Assembly: GCA_045645805.1 (NCBI GenBank)
Contig: JAZRJL010000090.1
Coordinates: forward strand, 1 to 10,880
Direction: 5' to 3'
Source of the DNA: SIG440 sp045645805
GTDB taxonomy: Bacteria; Bacillota; Clostridia; Monoglobales; Monoglobaceae
DNA: 10,880 bases
The position numbers and the translations under genes were made by a program. The notes below the pieces were generated by a model. It searched no databases. It had not been told where the DNA came from and was given only the letters and a program-made list of their open reading frames with translations. Positions 1-4,603 of the stretch are shown in pieces (position 1 is the first letter of the stretch; each line of letters opens with the position of its first letter).

Positions 1-48
1 CCATTCCGGAATACAGAATGTTATGAACCAAAAGGTACTTAACATATA
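1..48 (+). other. 23S-5S rRNA internal spacer (partial)
   Basis: Short AT-rich stretch directly upstream of the 5S rRNA. No 23S 3' end, tRNA or ORF is recognisable in it. It is read as the internal transcribed spacer of an rRNA operon whose 16S and 23S genes would lie to the left of the window. This is inferred from position only. Confidence 0.55.
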
Positions 49-165
<117 letters not shown>

Positions 166-174
166 TCATTAAAG

Positions 175-203
175 AAAGAGTACTCGAAAGAGTGCTCTTT
201 TTT
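175..203 (+). terminator. Intrinsic terminator of the rRNA operon
   Basis: An 11-bp stem (175-185 with 190-200, one G-T pair) closed by a GAAA loop runs into a T tract. It lies just after the 5S 3' end. Confidence 0.93.
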
Positions 204-220
204 GCATATATGCGGTCACC

Positions 221-293
221 CGCCAAGTATCATCAGTTTTAGGTAAAAACTCTTACGAGTTTTATTGAATTATGCTGATGATACATGGGGGCG
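221..293 (+). repeat. Inverted repeat with 5S-like arms, copy 1
   Basis: The left arm 221-236 and right arm 275-290 pair over ten consecutive bases (227-236 with 275-284) and more beyond a mismatch. The left arm is the reverse complement of 5S positions around 116-134. Between the arms sits a 7-bp hairpin, AAAACTC (246-252) with GAGTTTT (257-263). Confidence 0.7.
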
Positions 294-307
294 TTTTTTT
301 ATTTGTT

Positions 308-325
308 AAAACTCTTGCGAGTTTT
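308..325 (+). repeat. Hairpin module 1 of repeat unit 2
   Basis: AAAACTC (308-314) and GAGTTTT (319-325) form a 7-bp stem with loop TTGC. Near-identical hairpins occur at 246-263 and 511-528, and an imperfect copy at 572-589. Confidence 0.7.
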
Positions 326-335
326 CTCGTTATCA

Positions 336-357
336 GTGAAATGCTCTCGCATTTCAC
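336..357 (+). repeat. Hairpin module 2 of repeat unit 2
   Basis: GTGAAATGC pairs with GCATTTCAC over 9 bp, loop TCTC. The matching hairpin in unit 3 (600-621) has GCG/CGC in place of GTG/CAC, a compensatory change that keeps the pair. Confidence 0.75.
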
Positions 358-374
358 AATCCTACACTAAAAAC

Positions 375-394
375 AACCCACTGGGTTCTTTTTT
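375..394 (+). terminator. Terminator-like hairpin of repeat unit 2
   Basis: AACCC (375-379), loop ACT, GGGTT (383-387), then C and six T. The same position in unit 3 (634-656) has a 10-bp stem of different sequence around the same ACT loop, but without the T run. Confidence 0.5.
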
Positions 395-437
395 ACGCTC
401 CGGTGCCTGGGAAAGTAAGACGCTGCCGGAATTGATT

Positions 438-465
438 AAAGACATCCGTAAGGGTGTCTTTTTTT
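438..465 (+). terminator. Second 5S-type intrinsic terminator
   Basis: A 10-bp stem (438-447 with 452-461) with GTAA loop and T tract sits six bases after the duplicated 5S tail. Its stem sequence differs from the terminator at 175-203 although the flanking 5S tails are identical. This suggests it came from the end of a different rRNA operon. Confidence 0.85.
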
Positions 466-487
466 GTTGTATACATGCGGTCACACT

Positions 488-557
488 CCAAGTATCATCA
501 GTCTTAGGAAAAAACTCTAGCGAGTTTTATTGAATATCGCTGATGACACTTGAGGCG
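488..557 (+). repeat. Inverted repeat with 5S-like arms, copy 2
   Basis: The left arm 489-501 and right arm 540-552 pair with a single mismatch (494/547). The inner hairpin is AAAACTC (511-517) with GAGTTTT (522-528). This is the equivalent of 221-293, one repeat period downstream. Confidence 0.65.
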
Positions 558-599
558 TTTGATTAGTTGTTAAAACTCTTGCGAGATTTCTCGTTATTA

Positions 600-656
600 G
601 CGAAATGCTTACGCATTTCGCAATCCTACGCTACAAACATATCACTGATATGTTTG
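600..656 (+). repeat. Hairpin modules 2 and 3 of repeat unit 3
   Basis: GCGAAATGC (600-608) pairs with GCATTTCGC (613-621). It is followed by a 10-bp stem, 634-643 with 647-656, around loop ACT. These are the diverged but structure-preserving versions of the hairpins at 336-357 and 375-387. Confidence 0.7.
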
Positions 657-688
657 CTTAACGCTCCGGCATCCGGGAAAGAAAGAAT

Positions 689-889
689 TTAAATTTTATC
701 GGTTAGACCTAAAACATAGTCGGTAGTTGTATTGTAGAATTTTGCCAATTTTATTAACACTTCAGTCGGAATGTCGCGTTTACCTAACTCGTAATGGGAA
801 TAGCAAACCTGACTGCAATTTAAATAATCTGCTATATCTTTTTGTTTTAAATCTCTATCTTCTCGTAAATCTCTGATTCGTTGATACAT
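689..889 (-). CDS. Small XRE-family transcriptional repressor
   Basis: A 66-aa single-domain helix-turn-helix protein of the XRE/Cro/CI family, the kind that controls small phage-like or accessory cassettes. The first 20 residues (MYQRIRDLREDRDLKQKDIA) match the canonical start of this fold. The recognition part (SQVCYSHYELGKRDIP, 26-41) and the closing helices (LIKLAKFYNTTTDYVLG) follow. The frame is open further upstream to a Met at 1018, but the start at 889 is preferred. It has AAAGGAAGTG about 7 bases upstream, begins where the domain begins, and the longer version would run through the divergent promoter. The stop lies in the decayed third 5S tail. Its targets are probably the palindromic sites in the intergenic region. 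No dimerisation or sensor domain is visible. Confidence 0.88.
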   Translation of the reverse strand: MYQRIRDLREDRDLKQKDIADYLNCSQVCYSHYELGKRDIPTEVLIKLAKFYNTTTDYVLGLTDKI

Positions 890-910
890 TTCAACACTTC
901 CTTTATGACT

Positions 911-916
911 ATTATA
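911..916 (-). promoter_or_regulatory. Possible -10 element for the XRE repressor
   Basis: TATAAT on the minus strand, about 22 bases ahead of the start codon. No good -35 is found at the usual distance, so the promoter may be weak or depend on activation. Confidence 0.35.
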
Positions 917-923
917 TTTCAAA

Positions 924-957
924 ACAATTTGTTGTATTGACAAATAAAACATTTTGT
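924..957. promoter_or_regulatory. Candidate operator sites for the XRE repressor
   Basis: ACAATTTGT (924-932) is an inverted repeat about its centre. A second imperfect inverted repeat, ACAAAT-N5-ATTTTGT (940-957), lies between the -35 and -10 of the divergent promoter. Sites of this sort beside an XRE gene usually bind that repressor. The assignment is inference. Confidence 0.4.
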
Positions 958-965
958 TATATAAT
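937..965 (+). promoter_or_regulatory. Strong sigma-A promoter for the small-gene cassette
   Basis: Perfect consensus: TTGACA (937-942), 17-bp spacer, TATAAT (960-965). The first start codon lies 31 bases beyond the -10, with GGGAG just upstream of it. Its strength contrasts with the apparently decayed state of the first gene. Confidence 0.85.
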
Positions 966-995
966 GAAAGAAACCAATACAAGGGAGTGTTTATT

Positions 996-1123
996 ATGGC
1001 AAATAAAAAGGGAAACAATGCATTTAAATAGTCAAGCTTGCGATTGCTGCAATATCAGCAATAATAGCAGTAAAAGATGGCGGAAAAGCCGTTAAAGATG
1101 CAATTAAAGAAATAAGAAACTAA
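996..1123 (+). pseudogene. Frameshifted 42-aa amphipathic peptide gene
   Basis: GGGAGTG and an ATG at 996 start an 11-residue reading frame (MANKKGNNAFK) that stops at TAG 1029. In the -1 frame from 1028 an open stretch runs to TAA at 1121. It encodes IVKLAIAAISAIIAV and then a charged helix ending KDAIKEIRN. Adding one A to the AAA run at 1026-1028 would join the two into a 42-aa product with a basic N-terminus, a hydrophobic helix (about 12-26) and an amphipathic tail. No slippery heptamer is visible, so a real one-base deletion or a sequencing error is likelier than programmed shifting. It is first in the cassette, directly under the strong promoter. I do not recognise the family; small membrane-active toxins and leader peptides can look like this, but nothing proves it. 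Confidence 0.5.
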
Positions 1124-1141
1124 TAAAAGGAAATTAAAAAT

Positions 1142-1336
1142 ATGCGTGAAAATTTGTATGATAGTTTAGGAAGGTTAATTGGATACACTCAAAATGTAGG
1201 ACAGGAAACTCAGATTTTTGATGTTCTGGGTAGATTTTGCGGCAAACATACATCAATGACAAATGAAGTTTTTGATGGTTTAGGACGAAGAATTGGAAAA
1301 GGTATTGAGTTATTAGTAACGTTAATAAAGAAATAA
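1142..1336 (+). CDS. 64-aa protein with three LGR-type repeats
   Basis: Small protein of unknown function made mostly of three copies of a nine-residue motif, aromatic-D-x-LGR-x-x-G: YDSLGRLIG (6-14), FDVLGRFCG (26-34) and FDGLGRRIG (44-52), spaced 18-20 residues apart. The motif resembles the core of short YD-type beta-hairpin repeats, and small proteins with such spaced repeats occur among hypothetical proteins of Firmicutes; this is recollection, not a search. No signal peptide is present, and the C-terminal end is hydrophobic and basic. AAAGG lies about 11 bases before the ATG. It sits 18 bases after the frameshifted peptide gene and is probably co-transcribed with it. It could be a structural or DNA-binding partner of the cassette; function is not assigned. 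Confidence 0.7.
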   Translation: MRENLYDSLGRLIGYTQNVGQETQIFDVLGRFCGKHTSMTNEVFDGLGRRIGKGIELLVTLIKK

Positions 1337-1383
1337 ATAAATTGTTTGTAATTATTATAGGTAATGAAATATCTTTCGAAAGG

Positions 1384-1785
1384 GTGGGCATTAATGGAAA
1401 ATGCAAAAAAATCTGTAAAAGAATTTTTCTTTTGATTTTTTGGTCAATAATTATTAGCTCTATTATAGCTATATTATCAACCGCAATGATTGAAAGAAAC
1501 AAACGACAAATTCATACAACTGTTTCTAATAATACGATAGAGAATACACAAGAAAATAGACAGATTGAGGAAGATATAAAAAAGTTAAAAGAACAAAATA
1601 CACAGTTAAAAAAGGAAATAGCAGAAATAAAAGATGGCGGTACAACGCGAGTTTATACTTGGTATACTGATAGTAAAGGCTTTACACATCGCAGTTACTA
1701 TGATATTGAAAAACCGAAGAAAAAAGACGATGTTGATAACGAAGAGGCAAATGATAACGGAAAGGTAATAATTTATAATAGATAA
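1384..1785 (+). CDS. Membrane-anchored coiled-coil protein, start uncertain
   Basis: Unrecognised protein of about 130 residues. Counting from the GTG at 1384, a basic segment (KCKKICKR) precedes one transmembrane helix (about 14-35). A coiled coil with heptad-spaced I/L follows (about 57-83, e.g. IEEDIKKLKEQNTQLKKEI). The C-terminal part has aromatic residues (YTWYTDSKGFTHRSYYDI) and then a charged, Lys/Asp-rich tail. The topology suggests an N-terminal anchor with the rest outside the cytoplasm. The start is a problem. The frame is open from a TTG at 1342, but the only well-placed ribosome binding site (AAAGGGTGGGC) serves ATG 1394 in another frame. That frame encodes MENAKKSVKEFFF before a stop at 1433. 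A one-base deletion may therefore have split the gene. It appears to be the last member of the cassette. Confidence 0.6.
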   Translation: MGINGKCKKICKRIFLLIFWSIIISSIIAILSTAMIERNKRQIHTTVSNNTIENTQENRQIEEDIKKLKEQNTQLKKEIAEIKDGGTTRVYTWYTDSKGFTHRSYYDIEKPKKKDDVDNEEANDNGKVIIYNR

Positions 1786-1843
1786 CGTATTAATTGTCAA
1801 GGACTCAATTAGGGCAGAACTATATTTTGTTGTACCTCGTCGC
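1786..1843. other. Intergenic region after the cassette
   Basis: TAATTG (1791-1796) and CAATTA (1806-1811) could form a weak 6-bp stem, but no T tract follows, so no terminator is claimed. TTGTCA at 1794-1799 and TATATT at 1821-1826 are 21 bp apart, too far for a normal sigma-A promoter. Confidence 0.3.
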
Positions 1844-1870
1844 ACATTCTGTCGCTTTTTGCATAAAATA
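1844..1870 (+). promoter_or_regulatory. Sigma-K-like promoter upstream of the Cys-rich gene
   Basis: AC (1844-1845), 16 bases, then CATAAAATA (1862-1870). This matches the published pattern for the late mother-cell factor sigma-K (AC, about 16 bases, CATAnnnTA). The pattern is short and chance matches are common. A hairpin, TATCCC (1874-1879) with GGGATA (1887-1892), lies in the presumed leader. Confidence 0.45.
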
Positions 1871-1922
1871 TAGTATCCCGAAAAATGGGATATAAAAATG
1901 CAACAAAAAGGAGAATGGCAGA

Positions 1923-2219
1923 ATGAATCCGGAGGAATATAACGAAATGGATTTTGGCGGATGCGGCGACCGCAAGGACGGCTGCTCAACCGTGAATTAT
2001 CAGTATGCAAATATCAGTGTTCCGATAGAGGTAAAACCCAAAGCAACGACGGGAGATATAACAATAGAGTGTTGCGAAGAACCTGTTATTGAGTGCTGCA
2101 CCAATGAATGTGGAAACGGTCTTGATATAGTTATCACTCAAAAAGTGTGTATAAAAATACCCGTTAGATACCAGATTGAAGCTTGTGCGGGTGAAGAAAG
2201 CATAAGCTGTTGCGACTAA
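1923..2219 (+). CDS. Cys-rich 98-aa protein, possible spore-surface protein
   Basis: Small acidic protein with 11 cysteines in 98 residues, several paired: IECCEEPVIECCTNEC near the middle and SCCD at the end. The C-terminal half alternates hydrophobic residues like beta strands (LDIVITQKVCIKIPVRYQI). No signal peptide or membrane segment is seen. The start is supported by AAAGGAG about 9 bases ahead of the ATG. Cysteine pairs in a small beta-rich protein recall the disulfide-linked building blocks of spore coats and endospore appendages, and a sigma-K-like promoter lies upstream. The function is inference from these two points. It stands alone, closed by a terminator. A zinc- or other metal-binding role is the main alternative. 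Confidence 0.7.
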   Translation: MNPEEYNEMDFGGCGDRKDGCSTVNYQYANISVPIEVKPKATTGDITIECCEEPVIECCTNECGNGLDIVITQKVCIKIPVRYQIEACAGEESISCCD

Positions 2220-2261
2220 GTTTTTAAAAGGGGTTTTAATATACCTAATGTGAAATTAAAT

Positions 2262-2296
2262 AAACCCCGGATATCTGTATGAATATTCGGGGTTTT
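2262..2296 (+). terminator. Intrinsic terminator after the Cys-rich gene
   Basis: AAACCCCG (2262-2269) pairs with CGGGGTTT (2288-2295), extended inward by ATAT pairing to about 13 bp. The T run is short (four T). An upstream GGGGTTT (2230-2236) could compete for the same left arm. Confidence 0.75.
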
Positions 2297-2321
2297 GCAT
2301 TTGAGGAGAGATAGTGAAGAG

Positions 2322-2343
2322 ATTCCTCGGCTATACTCGGAAT
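2322..2343. repeat. Short hairpin with CCTCGGCTAYAMTCGG core, copy 1
   Basis: ATTCC (2322-2326) pairs with GGAAT (2339-2343). Its 16-base core recurs at 5354-5369 with two substitutions. Too short to name. Confidence 0.4.
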
Positions 2344-2359
2344 GCTGGAGAAAAATGTG

Positions 2360-2388
2360 TTGAAAAATGCTGATAAATAATATATAAT
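2360..2388 (+). promoter_or_regulatory. Sigma-A promoter for the interrupted membrane-protein gene
   Basis: TTGAAA (2360-2365), 17-bp spacer, TATAAT (2383-2388), 33 bases ahead of the ATG at 2421. Confidence 0.75.
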
Positions 2389-2420
2389 ATTGTAAAACAT
2401 AAAAGTACGGAGGTGCACAT

Positions 2421-3059
2421 ATGACTATACAAAAGAAGGATTTGGTAAGAGAATTACAGGCAGAAAACGGCAGATGTGCAATGTATATGGGCTTTATGTA
2501 TCAGGTACTGCAGTTTACATTTTTAGCTATTATTGCATTGGCTGTGTGTGCTTTTACAGTTGATGTAACAAATGATGGATTTAAAGTTATATTCAGGTTG
2601 GTGCTTCCCATTTGCTTTTATATTTTTGGTGTAATGTATGCATTCAATGCTTAGGCTTTAGCTAATTGTGGGATAAGAGAAGAAAAAATACATTCTACCC
2701 TATTTAATGACGCTGCTGATGAAGCTGATGATGCCATAGCAGTTGATGATGATACATATTTGATAATAGCTAAAAATGTGGCAACAGACAGGTGGGTAAC
2801 ATTGATATCATATGGAGTACCGCTTGGTTTTTATCTTGTTCTTCCGCCAGCGAGTGTTTATATCGGATATGTTATGAATACGGTAAAAACAAATTTACCG
2901 TCATTTATCATAGATGTACTACCCATTGTGGGACTTGTGGTATATTATATTTTAATGGTGGTTATTATTTATAAAATATCAAAAAGCCACTTTGGGATAA
3001 ATGAAATTCAAAAGAAGTTAAAAGATTCTCTTGAGAGTAAACAAAAGCTCAAAAAGTAA
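2421..3059 (+). pseudogene. Four-helix membrane protein interrupted by an amber codon
   Basis: One reading frame of 213 codons from ATG 2421 (GGAGGTG upstream) to TAA 3057-3059, broken only by TAG at 2652-2654 (codon 78). The frame stays open and protein-like on both sides: ...VMYAFNA, stop, ALANCGIREEKIH... A single C-to-T change (CAG to TAG) would explain the break. The full product would have helix pairs at about 24-46 and 55-75 and at about 127-147 and 163-185, joined by an acidic linker (about 97-111), with a basic C-terminal end. I do not recognise the family. The 77-residue front half could still be made as a two-helix protein. The next gene starts 30 bases on and probably shares the transcript. 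Confidence 0.75.
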
Positions 3060-3089
3060 TAAAAACACACGCTTTGAAGGGAGAAAAGA

Positions 3090-3581
3090 ATGATCAAGCA
3101 TCCGTTTCCGCCGCTTTATGATGAAAATTCAAAAGTATTGATTTTGGGCAGCTTCCCGTCGGTAAAGTCAAGGGAACAGATGTTTTTTTACGGTCATCCT
3201 CAAAATCGGTTCTGGACGGTTATGGCTGCTGTTTTTGGCTCGAAAATACCTATAAGTATTGAAGAAAAGCGAAAGTTTTTGCTTGAAAATCGCATTGCGG
3301 TGTGGGATGTGATTGCTTCGTGCGAGATAACAGGAAGCTCGGACAGCTCAATTAAAAATGTTGTTGCCAATGATATTTCAAAAATTCTTGAGGAGGCAGA
3401 CATAAAACGGATATATGTCAACGGCAAAACTGCTGAAAAATATTTTAACCGTTATACAAGAAAAATTGTCGGCAGGGAAGCGGTTGCGTTGCCGTCAACC
3501 TCACCTGCAAACGCCGCATGGTCAATGGATAGGCTTGTTGAGGCGTGGAAAGTCGTGAAAGAGTGTAGGGATAAAAAGTAA
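3090..3581 (+). CDS. Hypoxanthine-DNA glycosylase, UDG superfamily family 6
   Basis: Base-excision repair enzyme of 163 residues that removes deaminated adenine (hypoxanthine/deoxyinosine) from DNA. The active-site segment GSFPSVKSRE (20-29) is followed by FYGHPQNRFW (33-42). Asn39 falls at the position of the catalytic Asn reported for the archaeal member of this family. The second motif, LPSTSPANA (134-142), matches the leucine-loop region that inserts into DNA. Length is normal. GAAGGGAG lies 7 bases upstream of the ATG. It follows the interrupted membrane gene by 30 bases and is closed by the hairpin at 3600-3649. Family 4/5 UDGs are excluded because the Cys ligands of an iron-sulfur cluster are absent; a MUG-type G/T or G/U specificity is the main alternative. 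Confidence 0.88.
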   Translation: MIKHPFPPLYDENSKVLILGSFPSVKSREQMFFYGHPQNRFWTVMAAVFGSKIPISIEEKRKFLLENRIAVWDVIASCEITGSSDSSIKNVVANDISKILEEADIKRIYVNGKTAEKYFNRYTRKIVGREAVALPSTSPANAAWSMDRLVEAWKVVKECRDKK

Positions 3582-3599
3582 AAACAATGTAATAATAAT

Positions 3600-3649
3600 A
3601 CCTCACTTTGGAAAGAATAGATATATATTCTAAAAAGTGAGGTGTTTTT
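3600..3649 (+). promoter_or_regulatory. Hairpin that is both terminator-like and covers the next ribosome binding site
   Basis: A perfect 10-bp stem (3600-3609 with 3634-3643) is continued by a 6-bp inner stem (3614-3619 with 3626-3631). GAGGTG, the ribosome binding site for the ATG at 3650, overlaps the 3' arm, and five T follow directly. The structure could end the glycosylase transcript and also block or tune translation of the catalase gene. Confidence 0.7.
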
Positions 3650-4318
3650 ATGTTTAAGCACGAAAAAATGTTTATGCAACCGGTGGAAATTGAAAAGCCA
3701 AATCCTCAGTATGCTGCACTTTTACAGGAACAGCTTGGTGGCGGAAACGGCGAGCTAAAGGCGGCAATGCAATATATGTCTCAAAGCTTCAGAATAAAGG
3801 ACCCTGAAATCAAGGATTTGTTTTTGGATATTGCAGCAGAGGAATTAAGCCATCTTGAGATGATTTCACAGACAATCAATTTGCTTAACGGACACGATGT
3901 AGATGCTGAAAAGGTATGTTGTGGTGAAATTCAGACCCATGTTCTGCTGGGACTTAATCCTGGACTTATCAATGCGTCGGGATATTCGTGGACTGCGGAT
4001 TATGTAACGGTTACCGGAGACCTTTGTGCAGACTTGCTATCCAATATTGCATCCGAGCAGAGGGCAAAGGTGGTTTATGAATATCTTTACAGACAGATTG
4101 ATGATAAAAAGGTTAGAGAGACCATAGACTTTCTTTTAAACAGAGAAGAAGCTCATAATGCAATGTTCAGAGAGGCGTTCAACAAGGTACAGAATACCGG
4201 CTCGAACAGAGATTTCGGAACAACAAAGGCGGCAAAAATGTATTTTAGCATGTCAGAGCCGTCACCAAAGGATTCACCCCTTTCAAATGTTGATGGAAAG
4301 AAACCGTCGTTTGAATAA
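3650..4318 (+). CDS. cotJC: Manganese catalase-family protein, CotJC-like spore coat protein
   Basis: A 222-residue four-helix ferritin-like protein of the manganese catalase family (2 H2O2 to 2 H2O plus O2). The dimanganese ligands are all present: Glu35 (NGELKAAMQY), Glu65 and His68 (AAEELSHLE), Glu136 (SEQRAK) and His169 (REEAHN). This spacing closely follows the Lactobacillus plantarum enzyme at the N-terminal sites, with a shorter insert before the last two. The N-terminal PVEIEKPNPQYAALLQEQLG is typical of the CotJC branch found in Bacillus and clostridial spore coats. A Pro/Ser-rich tail of about 25 residues follows the catalytic core, making it longer than Bacillus CotJC (about 189). 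GAGGTG upstream fixes the start. No cotJA or cotJB neighbour is present. Catalase activity and coat location are family inference. Confidence 0.88.
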   Translation: MFKHEKMFMQPVEIEKPNPQYAALLQEQLGGGNGELKAAMQYMSQSFRIKDPEIKDLFLDIAAEELSHLEMISQTINLLNGHDVDAEKVCCGEIQTHVLLGLNPGLINASGYSWTADYVTVTGDLCADLLSNIASEQRAKVVYEYLYRQIDDKKVRETIDFLLNREEAHNAMFREAFNKVQNTGSNRDFGTTKAAKMYFSMSEPSPKDSPLSNVDGKKPSFE

Positions 4319-4320
4319 CA

Positions 4321-4358
4321 AAAAGGGCATCGCGCAAAATTTATGTGCGGTGCTCTTT
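4321..4358 (+). terminator. Intrinsic terminator after the Mn catalase gene
   Basis: A stem of about 15 bp with a few G-T pairs, AAAGGGCATCGCGCA on the left and TGTGCGGTGCTCTTT on the right, ends in a T run. Confidence 0.85.
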
Positions 4359-4375
4359 TCCTTTGTAATATAATA

Positions 4376-4404
4376 TTGCTCAAATTGTAAAATTATGTTA
4401 TAAT
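4376..4404 (+). promoter_or_regulatory. Sigma-A promoter ahead of the hairpin ladder
   Basis: TTGCTC (4376-4381), 17-bp spacer, TATAAT (4399-4404). The ladder begins at the next base, so nearly all of it would be the 5' leader of the small gene at 4604. Confidence 0.65.
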
Positions 4405-4586
4405 GAGTTTGCAAAGCAAACTCAATGAATTGCCTTGCGGCATGAATTGAAAATTAAAATTTTCATGAATTGAGTTTTCGACTCATGAATTGCACTTCGT
4501 GCATTATAAAGGCAATTCAATTCATGGAGCGTTAGCGAGAATTCATGGCGGAATGCCAATTCATGACAACGCAGTTGTCAATTCAT
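4405..4586 (+). repeat. Symmetric ladder of ATGAATT / AATTCAT boxes with hairpin inserts
   Basis: Four ATGAATT boxes (4425-4431, 4442-4448, 4465-4471, 4485-4491) are followed by four AATTCAT boxes (4519-4525, 4540-4546, 4558-4564, 4580-4586). The two sets are complementary in nested order, so the whole could fold as one long arm. The pieces between boxes are themselves hairpins with unrelated stems: 4405-4423 (8 bp), 4432-4441, 4449-4464, 4472-4484, 4492-4502, 4547-4557 and 4565-4579. The insert 4526-4539 pairs poorly. The layout is that of a branched palindromic element, perhaps a non-autonomous mobile repeat, or a structured leader RNA. No ORF lies inside. Confidence 0.85.
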
Positions 4587-4603
4587 AAAATGGAGAAAAA
4601 GTT

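Noticed and set aside
285..533. An 82-codon open frame across the 5S-derived array
   Set aside because: It lies entirely inside the repeat of 5S tails, terminators and hairpins, has no ribosome binding site, and its sequence follows from those repeats.
996..1031. Programmed -1 frameshift site
   Set aside because: The heptamer around TTTAAA does not fit X-XXY-YYZ in the zero frame, and no pseudoknot or stimulatory stem is evident just downstream.
1606..2010. 134-codon minus-strand open frame
   Set aside because: It overlaps the coiled-coil gene and the start of the Cys-rich gene on the opposite strand, with no binding site and a composition expected from a shadow.
2652..2654. Alternative genetic code with TAG as sense
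   Set aside because: TAG ends the penicillin-binding protein (9256-9258) and the YkvI-like gene (10058-10056), so it is a normal stop here.
4405..4586. CRISPR array
   Set aside because: The boxes are only 7 bases, switch orientation half-way, and the spacers are hairpins of 10-19 bases; no cas gene is nearby.
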